From Butyriboletus loyo (Eukaryota > Basidiomycota > Agaricomycetes > Boletales > Boletaceae): 64,000 nt of DNA. The stretch's first letter is position 1, and every line of letters starts with the position of its first letter. A program made the translations under genes and the position numbers. Under the pieces are notes generated by a model, which saw only the letters and a list, made by a program, of their open reading frames with translations, made no database searches and was not told where the DNA came from. Positions 36,706-46,226 of the stretch are shown here, piece by piece. The stretch spans positions 31,566 to 95,565 of the forward strand of contig JBBPSI010000092.1 in the NCBI GenBank assembly GCA_038093515.1, in the 5' to 3' direction.

Positions 36706-38436
36706 GTATACGTTCGCTGTGAGGCGATGTCTATGTCCTGTTGTATGAGCCTATGAGTTTCTAGAAGAAAAACACACAGGAGGGTTGACGCAATTTATCC
36801 CTGCCTTTCGATGTGCCAAAGTTTCCCCAGGGCGCTAACCATAGCCTCAGCTGGCGGTGCAACAGAGTTACCATAAGCGCAGGAAGCAACCAGTGGTTGT
36901 CTAATCAGGAACCGACACAGCATGTCATAGCCTATCATACTAATTAGAGTCGCACTGGGAAAGTGACCTCGGATATGCAGGAACCCGTTCAGAATGGAAT
37001 GCAACAACTGAATACAAACTGCGGCGAGTACAGTATTGGACAAGGTGATACGTGTCTATTGGCAGGAGGCGGGTTGTATCACTATTACATGGATCAGCAA
37101 CTGCAATATTGCTATCCTCATGTCTCTACCGACCTGTGGTATAGGGAGACCTCTGGGGTCGGAAGGGGATATCGAGTCCTGTGCGAAACACGCCGAAACA
37201 TTGAAATTTATATCCACAAACAATGCGTAACATCCTCGCTGTGCCCTTCGATCACAACGAAGTCTGCACGGCTGCCCCCACAGACCCTATTTTATTTTGA
37301 TATGAAGTGGTTCTGCTTCATCCGTCATTTGGCTACCAGGTTCACTTTGCTTCTGATCGATGCACATTGAGGACAGTGTACCCAAAGGCCCTTTTGGACA
37401 GTTTGCGTTCATATTGGCGTCTGCAACTTTCCTTTATTCTTCCGATTGTTGTTCAAAGCACCCAATCAGATGAGTCGCGTGCCCACGCGCGGGCGAACGA
37501 GGAGGCTCACTCAGTGAGGAAGAGCTCGTCGGTCGTATTCTGAACGACAAGAGGACATCTGATCTTCTTTCCTCTACTGTAGCTTGCGATACAGGCGCTT
37601 GAGTGCCATAATATCGCGAACTTCCAGAGCGACATGGTCAGCCCGCTATTATCTTGCTGCCGTGCTACCGACTTCTGCTACAAGAATGAAATTGATGGAT
37701 GCTACTTTCCTGGATCGCACGACTGAGCTGACGCATTCTCCTAGATGTATCGTTCTCCTCGAAGCTTTGTGTTGATTTCTTCGTTCTTTGCCTCTACAGG
37801 ACCAAGGACCCGACCTTGCCCCGGTGGCTGTTCGATAATCAACAAAGCTCGTGGATCAGCCAGGGTCCGTACCGGTATCTGGCTCCGGTCGTCGGGAGAT
37901 CTGCTGTGCGATCCCTCCTTGGAATATCACCCTTTGAGTGGGGTTGGAACATTTGCTGGTGGCCATGTCCTCGACAAATTTTTACAGTGTCCACGTCTCC
38001 GATCCTACGTTTCCGCCAGTCCTCTATAAGCATGCCCCAGGACATCCTCAAGCTCTACAGTCCATCAGACTCAGTCACGGTTACACGCCGGACTTGGCTT
38101 TTGTACTCTTCCTCATCCCTCACAATTGCACGGAGAACCGGGGTAGACATCCAGATCATAGTCCAACAACTTCGCACCGGCATTAGAGGAGTTTGGGAAA
38201 CCCTTTGAACAAGCAGTGTTGATCGTCATGCTGATTTTCAAAGACATATTTTTTTCGACTGAAGTAATGTACGGGTGCGAGATAATTAAGAGAGGATGCG
38301 TACTGGCTACGTACGATACACGAAGAATACTGTCCGTGTATTCAGATGACTCCATAAATAACCAAAGCATTCAAAGCTACGATATCTACTGGTAATCAAG
38401 AGATGGAGGAGGTAAAGAATGTAACTCTAAAGACGA
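36706..38436. other. Intergenic interval with possible decayed gene
   Basis: No clear gene. Between ~37560 and 38390 the plus strand has several protein-like runs in different frames (for example GGHVLDKFLQCPRLRSYVSA near 37950 and an open stretch of about 76 codons near 38163-38396). This may be another decayed F-box-like gene. Too broken to model. Confidence 0.3.
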
Positions 38437-39795
38437 TTAAAGTGCATCGACTCGGAGATACTCCCGGTAGCCATTGTACGCCGCCCGTGCGTCCTCGTAC
38501 AGCAGCTCCAACAAATCCTTCTCCTGCAACGTAAATTCATTCAGGTCCCCGACTTTGCCTTTGAATTGGAAGGGCTGGTCCCTGGGGTGACGCAGCCGCT
38601 CCAAGATGGTTGCCTTCCACTGTCTCCACACTTTGGTATCGTTGGGGAGTAGTTCATTGAGAAGTTCCGTTGGGTCTTGCAACTGCAGGACGAGGAGCAT
38701 GAATACCACTGCGGCCGTGCGCGTGCCCAACGTATACTTGGTAAATGTCGGGTGCTCGAGTACCCTCTCGAATAAGAGCTTCCGGTGAATTTTCTCCTTG
38801 TCCGACGAAGAAAGCCAAGCGTTGTACAGCGCAGAGACACCGAGCGAGGAAATGAACATGACTTGGCCGAACAACGACGCTTGGGGAATAAGGAGGAGCT
38901 GGGTGATACATTGGATGAAAAACAGGAAGGAGCACCACCGGATGAGATTGTAATGGGCCTGGCTCGAAAATTGAAGGGAGAACGTGCCGCGGGTGATGGA
39001 ATTCACCGCGCCTTCTGTGCCTTTCAACAGGACAATATCCCTGTCTGAGCCAAGGATTCCGTCACCAGCAGGCGATCCTTTGGCAGGCTCGGGATGAGTG
39101 AACACAAAGTCAGCCGAACCGAGAACGAGGCAAGATACACCACTCGCGATGATGCCCACGAGGATCAACAAGGATGCGTACCAGTCCTCGTAAACAGCGC
39201 AAAGCATACATGTGCCAACGCTGGTAGCAATAGGAACGCTGGCGAAGAGGAGGGTGGAGGCACCGCTGTGTCCGGGACGCATCTCAGAGGCAGGGGCCCG
39301 ACCAAGCTGAGCGATAGTAATCCCAACGGGCTGAGTCTTCCTCCCCGGAACCACTTTCCCCTCCGAATCCCAAGCAGTACATTCCTTCATGAGGAGTGCA
39401 GCCAGATAGCCCGTCTCCTCGATGACGGTTCCCGAATGCGCAGCCCGGTATTTGGGTCCCCTGCGACTGTCCAGTTCGAACAACGTCGTGGGGTCTGTGT
39501 GGACACTCTTGGAGAGAAACTTTGGGGAAAGGTTACCACTGAGGATGCTACGGAATGATGCGGATTTCGCGAACGAGCGGAATCGCTTGGCTATCTGGAA
39601 GGACCCAGGGGCATTGTACCAACCCAGCCAACGCCTGTTCCCGTAGACGTGAACTGCGACCATAGCAGATACGGCATCATCTCCGCTCATCAAGCCCGCC
39701 ACACCAGACGTATCGAGGGAAAAGCGGGGTGGCTTGTCGGGTGAGAATGGAAGTACGAGGGCGGAAGGGTTGTTAAGTAGATGAGGGGTGTACAT
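38437..39795 (-). CDS. Multi-TM paralogue 3 (unknown family)
   Basis: An intronless frame of 452 aa, in direct tandem with paralogue 2 about 1.8 kb away. It has the same layout: the N-terminal signature (FSLDTSGVAGLMSGDDAV, RRWLGWYNAPGSFQIAKR), four to five membrane segments and the tail motif LLPNDTKVWRQW. The proteins of paralogues 2 and 3 agree almost residue for residue from about 120 to 385 and differ far more in the first 110 and last 60 residues. The 5' region and the extreme C terminus were therefore not exchanged or were selected to differ. The promoter box TATAAGAGCTTGTC lies ~110 bp upstream. Function is unknown. Confidence 0.88.
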   Translation of the reverse strand: MYTPHLLNNPSALVLPFSPDKPPRFSLDTSGVAGLMSGDDAVSAMVAVHVYGNRRWLGWYNAPGSFQIAKRFRSFAKSASFRSILSGNLSPKFLSKSVHTDPTTLFELDSRRGPKYRAAHSGTVIEETGYLAALLMKECTAWDSEGKVVPGRKTQPVGITIAQLGRAPASEMRPGHSGASTLLFASVPIATSVGTCMLCAVYEDWYASLLILVGIIASGVSCLVLGSADFVFTHPEPAKGSPAGDGILGSDRDIVLLKGTEGAVNSITRGTFSLQFSSQAHYNLIRWCSFLFFIQCITQLLLIPQASLFGQVMFISSLGVSALYNAWLSSSDKEKIHRKLLFERVLEHPTFTKYTLGTRTAAVVFMLLVLQLQDPTELLNELLPNDTKVWRQWKATILERLRHPRDQPFQFKGKVGDLNEFTLQEKDLLELLYEDARAAYNGYREYLRVDAL

Positions 39796-39904
39796 GTCGG
39801 AAAAGTGAAGGGTCTCCGAATGGTATAGCCTGAAGGTGAATAAACTGGTGCGTCACTGTGACTGAATGGAGTCAAGAAAAACGAATGAACTTGAAGGTCG
39901 GTCG

Positions 39905-39918
39905 GACAAGCTCTTATA
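39905..39918 (-). promoter_or_regulatory. Family core promoter box, paralogue 3
   Basis: The minus strand reads TATAAGAGCTTGTC, identical to the box before paralogue 2, 110 bases upstream of the start codon. Confidence 0.55.
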
Positions 39919-40117
39919 CATTCGCTCTGGGGTGGTGCGAAACATGGCTGTTGGTCACAGGAATAGATCCATGCCCTACGTGGACCATGGTCAGGTCGGT
40001 GTGCTGCCATTGCCTACCAGTGCCACCTGCCAGTGGCAGACAGGCTGGAGGGCCGTTACTAATTTAGTAATTTGATACGCCACAACAGGAACTTACTGAG
40101 GTTCAAAGACGTCCTAA

Positions 40118-40316
40118 GAGCCAGTTCGGTATGCTCAGACAGTAGGTAGCCGAAATAGTAGGAGTGCAAGCGGCAGCTGCAACTGAATGCTCGGAGCCTG
40201 AACCTTCACATGGCTGCGGGATGGTATCAATGCCGCAAAGTCGCTTGCACTCCTACTATTTCGGCCAAGTCCCTACTATTTCGGCTACCTACTGCCTGAG
40301 CATACCGAACCGGCTC
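40118..40316. mobile_element. MITE, PIF/Harbinger (Tourist-like) type
   Basis: A 199-bp non-coding element with long terminal inverted repeats. The left end starts GAGCCAGTTCGGTATGCTCA and the right end is its complement with few mismatches, over at least 45 bp. It is flanked by TAA on both sides (40115-40117 and 40317-40319), a 3-bp target duplication of the kind made by PIF/Harbinger transposases. The motif CCTACTATTTCGGC is present twice in the right arm, so the arms differ in length. It has no ORF and would need a transposase from elsewhere. It lies between multi-TM paralogue 3 and IRG-like gene 1. Confidence 0.85.
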
Positions 40317-40319
40317 TAA

Positions 40320-40939
40320 TTCAACATCTGCAAAGGCGCTATGTAACATTATCGCTTGACTACTCTACCGCAGTCATTTGAGAGTTCTGATTGGACGATC
40401 TATAGATGGACTAACCAGACAGAGACTAGTTTGAGCTTTTGGGTCGGCTTCGTTTGCAGATGAAGGCCGAATTGAAAATGAATCAAAACTTCAATTGACC
40501 TGCTGCCCGGGACCTACTACGTGAGACCCCAACGGCCCCAAACTCACGACGTTCGGGATGTAGCATCATCGCTCGGAATCATATCATTATGTCTGGGCAT
40601 TTGGTGCCGTAGTGGTGCTACCGACCTTGAGTGAAATGAATTTTTGGACTGACGGGTTGCCAGCAAGTTGACGATTGACACGTCACAGGCCATCAGACCA
40701 CAGAAACTCGGTGGTGTTTTGACAATGCATCAATATTGCCCTCGAGGCTGCCGGCATTAACATCAACGGGCACTCGATGCTCGTGTTCTAAATGCAATGC
40801 GGACTGCACGCGAAGCACCAGGTCCTCGTGGTCTTCGCGCACCACCAAGACACCCTTGCGTCAAAATTGCGCAGCAGTTCCCCTTCCCCACCAACCACGT
40901 CTTTCCACATTCAAATTCCCCTAACCGCCAGTCTTGACA
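40320..40939. other. Intergenic interval upstream of IRG-like gene 1
   Basis: No gene seen. It should hold the promoter of the IRG-like gene. A frame at 40736-40924 is a chance opening. Confidence 0.4.
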
Positions 40940-42277
40940 ATGGGAGGAGGGCACTCGAACCATTGCGAACCCAATTGGGGGGCCATCGAGGAAGAGCGAC
41001 GGGCAGCTGAAGAAGCCCGCCAACAGGCAGAGGAGCAGCAACGATGGGCGGAAGAGGCTGCTCGCCAGGCGCAAGAAGCTGCTGAACGAGCGGCTCGCGA
41101 GTTGGAGGAACAGAGGCAAAGGGAGTGCGAGGCGCAGCTCGCTGCGGAGAGGGCTGCCTGGGTAGCTTGGGAGGAATCCCAGCGTATCCGTCGAGAGGTA
41201 GAGGCTGCGGCGCATGCTGCCCGCCTCGCTGAGGAACAGGCGGAGGCGTGGGCTCGCGAGGAAAACGAGCGTCAGCAGAGGATGAGGAGGGAATTGGAAG
41301 CAGAACGAGAACGCGCCAGGGTTGCTGAAGAGGCCGCGAGGCAAGCTGCCATTGTTGCCCAGGAAGAAGAAAACCGACGTCAGAGAGCCCGGGAGGAGGC
41401 GATGATGAGGGCCAGAGAGGAGCAAGCTGCCGCTGAGGAGGCGGCTCGCAAAGCAGCCGAGCAGGCTAGGAAAGCTAGAGAGGAGCGGGAGACGGTGGAG
41501 AGGCAGCTCAATGAAGGCATTCAGCCTGTAGTCATGCCCACTGCCGACGAACTGCGAGCTGCAAAGGAGAAGGTCCAGTACAAGGATGGAGTGTTCCATT
41601 TCGCCGTCGCTGGCGTCGCTGGTAGCGGTAAATCATCCTTGGTCAATGCCTTCTGCGGCATGAGCAACCAAGACTCAAATGCAGCTCTGACCGGTGTCGT
41701 TGAAACCACCTTGGAGGTTCAGCGATACTCCAACCCTAACCGTGCCGACCAATTTGCGTGGTATGACGTCCCAGGATCAGGAACGCTAAAGGTTCCCGAC
41801 TGGCAGTATTTCAATTCTCAAGGGCTCTACATCTTTGACTGTGTCATCGTCCTATTCAACAATCGTTTCACGATGACGGACCAAGCCATTCTGACGAACT
41901 GCCGTCGTTTCCAAATCCCCACTTTCATCGTCCGCTCGAAGGCGGACCAGCACATTCGTAACCTCATGGGAGAGATGGGGTATGATTCCGACGACGAGGC
42001 AGAAACCAAGGAGGGGATGTATAAAACTGCTCGCGAACAGTTCATCAACGAGACACGTCGGGGTGTGAAGGGGAACTTGTTGGAGGCGCAGCTTCCAGAC
42101 CAACAGGTCTACATCGTCTCACACAAGGTTCTGCTGGGGATCGTTCGGGATAAATCCCCAAAAAGGACGATCGATGAGCTCGAATTGCTAAGGGACCTTT
42201 ACGACGAGGCGTATAGAAGTCGCAAGCATTCGTTCGGCCCCCCGAGTGGAGCTAACGTATCTGCTCAGAGTCATTGA
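40940..42277 (+). CDS. IRG-like GTPase 1 with N-terminal coiled coil
   Basis: An intronless frame of 445 aa. The ATG at 40940 gives MGGGHS, which fits the N-myristoylation rule MGxxxS. The frame is open slightly upstream but without an ATG. Residues ~15-200 are an Ala/Glu/Arg-rich uninterrupted coiled coil. The GTPase domain follows: G1 FAVAGVAGSGKSSLVNAF (P-loop ~225-232), a switch region with VVETTLEV, G3 WYDVPGSGTLKVPDWQYF (Asp276) and G4 as IVRSKADQH (K334, D336). The order and the C-terminal helical stretch match interferon-inducible/IRG GTPases (IIGP family), which in vertebrates assemble on pathogen vacuoles. GIMAP/AIG1 or dynamin-like GTPases are less likely. The fungal role is unknown. 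This member is the most diverged of the three intact copies. Confidence 0.86.
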   Translation: MGGGHSNHCEPNWGAIEEERRAAEEARQQAEEQQRWAEEAARQAQEAAERAARELEEQRQRECEAQLAAERAAWVAWEESQRIRREVEAAAHAARLAEEQAEAWAREENERQQRMRRELEAERERARVAEEAARQAAIVAQEEENRRQRAREEAMMRAREEQAAAEEAARKAAEQARKAREERETVERQLNEGIQPVVMPTADELRAAKEKVQYKDGVFHFAVAGVAGSGKSSLVNAFCGMSNQDSNAALTGVVETTLEVQRYSNPNRADQFAWYDVPGSGTLKVPDWQYFNSQGLYIFDCVIVLFNNRFTMTDQAILTNCRRFQIPTFIVRSKADQHIRNLMGEMGYDSDDEAETKEGMYKTAREQFINETRRGVKGNLLEAQLPDQQVYIVSHKVLLGIVRDKSPKRTIDELELLRDLYDEAYRSRKHSFGPPSGANVSAQSH

Positions 42278-42689
42278 AGTCTGAATCGGTACTAGGAACG
42301 TGGATTGTCATTTGTTTTACTTGCTTCCGTTTTCCGTAGTTGATTAGATGTCCTAATGAGAATTGTGTTCCGGGTCTGGCGCAAGTTTTTTTGGGGGAAG
42401 GCGGATATTCATGTCAAAATTATCCAGGTGCTTTCTTGGTTGATACGGGCCGTTGTGCGGCGAACAGACCGGCGCTGCGCTGCATGTCAGTTAATGCGCA
42501 TTGCTGGCTTCTCTTCTGTGGTGAGAACTCATTTATTTCGTCTGCTGCGCAACATGTTGGCACAATTTACCAGATTGTCATGCAGGCTCTGTTCAGAGGT
42601 CAGTGTGTCTAGGCCAGACCGGGGGATCGCAGCACAAACATCATGAGTTCAATACGACGTAAAAACACAGGTCGGAAAGATTTATATCC
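42278..42689. other. Interval between IRG-like gene 1 and IRG pseudogene
   Basis: No gene recognised. The 3' UTR of IRG-like gene 1 and the decayed C-terminal end of the pseudogene meet here. Confidence 0.4.
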
Positions 42690-43510
42690 TTGTCTTATGT
42701 ACAGCTTGTTACGACGTTCGACATCTTCCTCGTCGTCTCCATCGGCATCGTATGACACGTCCATCGGGATGTTCTGGACATACTGGTCGGCTTTCGAACG
42801 AACAATGTAGGTCGGAATGTTGAAGTGCCTCGCATCAGTGACGATAATGGCGATGTCTGTCAGTGGAGTGATCGTCAAAGAGCACGATGATACATCGAAG
42901 ACAAAGGGACCTTGATTGACGTGGTGTGCTAGTCGCGATATTCGAGGGTCCCACACATGGGATGCCGTACCAGATGAACAGGTTCTCAGGATTTGCATCT
43001 AGGTATGGTCATCTGAAGCTTTATCCTGGTGAGCCCCAAAGTTGCAGCACTTGCATTTCTGTTGCGCAAACCGCGGAACGCGTGAATGCGGGAAGACTTG
43101 TTGCTATCAATTCTCCTTGTATACGTTATGGGGCGTAGCAGCGGCCAGTTCTTCGGCTTCTCTCCGGGGTGCTTTCGCTGTACGGGTCTCGTCTGCCGCT
43201 TCAGGCCATCTCTTCAGTCAAGATCTTGTGGCGTGGTGTGTCACCAGCCGTCCGCACCCCCTCTATTTCTTCTCTTGAAATTGCGATCGCCATCTCCGCA
43301 TCCTCAAGTGTCCTGTGTACGCGTTCCCGTGCGAAGTTCTGAACCTCCTGTGCAAGCTTTACAGCGTCCCTGGTGGTTTCCTTAGCAACCTCCTGAGCAC
43401 GCCACACAGCCAGCCATCATCGCCGGTCTGTGCGTGCATCCATTCCACAGGGCGTGGCAGCAACCTCTTCCTGGCGTGCTCGAGCCTCCTCGTGGTCTAG
43501 ATCGGCTGTC
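42690..43510 (-). pseudogene. Decayed IRG-like GTPase gene
   Basis: The minus strand carries recognisable pieces of the IRG-like family in several frames. From 5' to 3' these are a coiled-coil remnant (HEEARARQEE near 43490, then VAKETTRDAVKLAQEVQ), a broken P-loop segment near 43110 (DSNKSSRIHAFRGL, where two of the loop glycines are lost), a Walker-region remnant DANPENLFIWYGIP, and the G4 piece FNIPTYIVRSKADQYVQN near 42790. Stops and frameshifts separate the pieces and no frame is longer than 129 codons. It is convergent with IRG-like gene 1 and closer in sequence to genes 2 and 3 (shared DANPEN and RSKADQ context), so it is probably a dead member of that subgroup. Confidence 0.85.
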
Positions 43511-44032
43511 TGACTTCCCATTGAATGCATTCTTGGGTCTCTCTCGCTGGCTGTTCAGCGCTGGATGCATCCACGGGATTTTGGGGGCTGGGCCCCTTTT
43601 GTGACTTGTTCAGCACCTTTCTGGGGTCGTTCTGCTTGGTGAAGGTTGGGCGTGCGGGGAATGAAATTTAGAAAGGTGTGGTTGGCATGGAAGGAGAACT
43701 GCTGTGGGTGTCATGGTAGCGCGCGAACTGGCATGAGTACCCAGTGCTTCGCGTGCACTCCATTCAGAACACGAGCGTCAAGCGCTCATTGGTGTTAGCG
43801 CCAGCGGCCTCGAGGACGATGATCCGCAATCGAGACACCACCGGGTTCCTGAATCTCAAAGATTGATTGGATGGCTTGTCGATGTCGGTTTAAATGTTTC
43901 AGTGACGATAACGCATGTTGTATCGTGTTTATATAATTCTGATTTCTAATAAACTCCCCCAAATGCGAGCCACCGAGCAAAGGGAATGGATTAGCTGAAA
44001 CGCTTTCCCAGCGCACTCGATCGTCCTTCGTA
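43511..44032. other. Intergenic interval
   Basis: No gene recognised. It contains the upstream flank of the IRG pseudogene and the promoter of the gene at 44033. Confidence 0.4.
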
Positions 44033-46122
44033 ATGTCCTTCGCGACGTCGGCGCCCTCGTCTCCACCCAAAAAAGTTTACAAGGGTGGTAACAAAAAGGT
44101 GCCCAAATCCAAGGGTGGGAAACCACTCCATCAGTCCTATCACAAACGACAGAATAATAACTATCCTAAACACAACGAACTTCTGCCTCGTTTGAGTCTG
44201 CCTTCTTCGTCACCGTCTGGAACACTGCTTGAGAGGATTGGAGGGTCAGCAGAAGATGAGGCAGCGTCAATCCTGACGGACTTGGATCGGATCGATGGGG
44301 AACGCGTATCCCAAGGGCGGGATAGTTATTCTCACTTGCCCTTTTCTGTCACCCCGCACTTTTACACCCCAGAACCAGGAGAGGTTGAGCGATTTTTAGA
44401 GTCTGTGATTGGTTCTTCTCCTGCAAAACCGGAAATATCTGGTCCTGTGCACACGTGTTTGGTATGTCACCTCGCGCACGGACATGCCTCTTTTATTTAC
44501 ATTACACGCATCAAGGGGAACAAGCCGACTTTAGCACTCGAAACCCACAACCTCCCCGTGGATCATCTAAACGAAGTGGAAGACCCCTCCAGCCCTGTGT
44601 TATACTCTCCAACGCAGACCGCTGTGAACAGCTTACCGTCTGCCAACCTCACACTTGATCATTTTTACCAATCAAGTCCACCCCTGGGTGATACTATGCC
44701 CCCAGCATCTTCCTCTACAATAGAGGAATGCAAAAAATGCCTCGTTCCTGTTCTTCTCGCCTCCGCACAAGCGAGAGGCCCTGCAAAACGTCTAGACTCG
44801 GAGCAGTGCCTTCGATTGCTCTCCGACGATCAGTGCAGGGACTTCTTCCGGCAAGCGAAAGAGATGAGACTCCAACTCTCACCTCTGGTTTCACAAAAGA
44901 CCCCTGTGAATCAAGGTTGGAGTGGATCTCTGAAGCGCGATAGGGTTGATGCTGTGGATGCTGTGGATGCCGTGGATGCCTGGGTCCGGAACACGCGCAG
45001 CAGGTTCAGTTCAGTGAACACTGTAGTTTCAGACGTGTCGAGGAGAGACAGTGACATCACGTTGGTTGATTTCACTGGAGCGAGATTGCCGCCCAAAGCG
45101 CCTCGTGCAATGCTGCAGGCTTCCCAGGATGCCTTGATCAACTACCATGATAACGCCGAGGACGAAGCGCCCGTGCAAGTTACTTCTCCCACGGTTGAAG
45201 ACCATCCCCTGGGTTCAACGTTATTAACTGAACTCGCACACCAAGCTATTAATATGTTTCCAACGAACCAACCAGTGACAGAGATTGATACATCAAGCCT
45301 GTCTGCGGGACAATGGACTGGAGATCAGTCAGGGCATCCCAGTCAGGTGGTGTCTCCAACATACTCTGTTTCATCAAGCTCCACCGACTTTGTGTCACAT
45401 CTACCAACCCAACCTGGCATATGGTTTAAACAACTAGGAAGGCGATATGCAGAGATCGCAGACGTCGACATTGAGGTAAGTGATGAGATGTTCTACATGT
45501 CCAAAGAGCGGTATGTATCGTCTTCCTGTCATCGGTCCAAGCCACCTCATCCACCATCCCTTTCCTCCCAGCCAGCCGTCCAGGTTGAGGTTGCACCTCC
45601 GCCTCTGTTCGGTTCCTCTGGATGCCACGACGAAGAACAATAGCACGGAGACACTCGCCTCGCTCCAAAATGTCAATGGTGTCATCGAGCGTGACGCGTT
45701 CCACTGGCCTAAGAAGGGCAAATTGGTCGTCCAAGTCAACCCAGAATCTGAACGGAGTAAGACCTGGCTGCCTCATACCTTGGTGAGTACCGTAACTGTC
45801 GCTGTCCTGCGGGTGTGATCCCTGCGCAATGCGTGCCATACCACGTTTATCCAACGAGCGCGTTGATCCCCTCCAGGAGTTGGACCCGCTGGACGTCACG
45901 TCATGCATGCGCCCCGGAAAGAACACGTTCCGTTTCATTCAATTGTCTGATCTATCGGAGTTTACTTTTGTGCTGGTCGCGTCGCCGCCGCCTCCTGAAG
46001 AGGAGTGGCGGAGTTGGGATTGGGCGTCCCTCGTTGGGCGTTCGCGTACAAGACCGTTTACCGACGATCCTACGAATAGCCTGTCAGAGTTTGCACGCCT
46101 TCCTGTTATTATTCGGTCGTGA
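44033..46122 (+). CDS. Conserved fungal protein of unknown function, PINIT-like C terminus
   Basis: Exons 44033-45510, 45572-45782 and 45877-46122 give 644 aa. The first ~490 residues are mostly disordered, Ser/Pro-rich, with a basic start (KKVYKGGNKKVPKSKGGK), a Cys pair (EECKKC) and a short tandem run DAVDAVDAVDA coded by a 9-nt repeat at ~44949-44980. The C-terminal ~120 residues look folded: GKLVVQVNPESERSKTWLPH, then LDVTSCMRPGKNTFRFIQL and FTFVLVASPPPP. That strand pattern is loosely like the PINIT domain of SUMO E3 ligases, but no SP-RING follows, so this is a weak hint. A 54-nt stretch at 44462-44515 (GTATGT...CAAG) is in frame and may be a further intron. Function unknown. It converges on RRN3, ~100 bp apart. 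Confidence 0.72.
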
Positions 46123-46226
46123 TGTATTCGTCGGTAGTCCACTGCCTTGGTCTAACGTACATGTTCCATTATGTATAGTGCATTCCCGCTCGTACATACC
46201 TATCAATCTAGCACTGCAACACACAC

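Noticed and set aside
36795..37043. Small hydrophobic frame resembling a secreted protein
   Set aside because: No signal peptide pattern or Cys spacing of hydrophobins or effectors. Single short frame only.
40763..41599. 278-codon antisense frame over IRG-like gene 1
   Set aside because: Same cause: the mirror of a GC-rich coiled-coil repeat.
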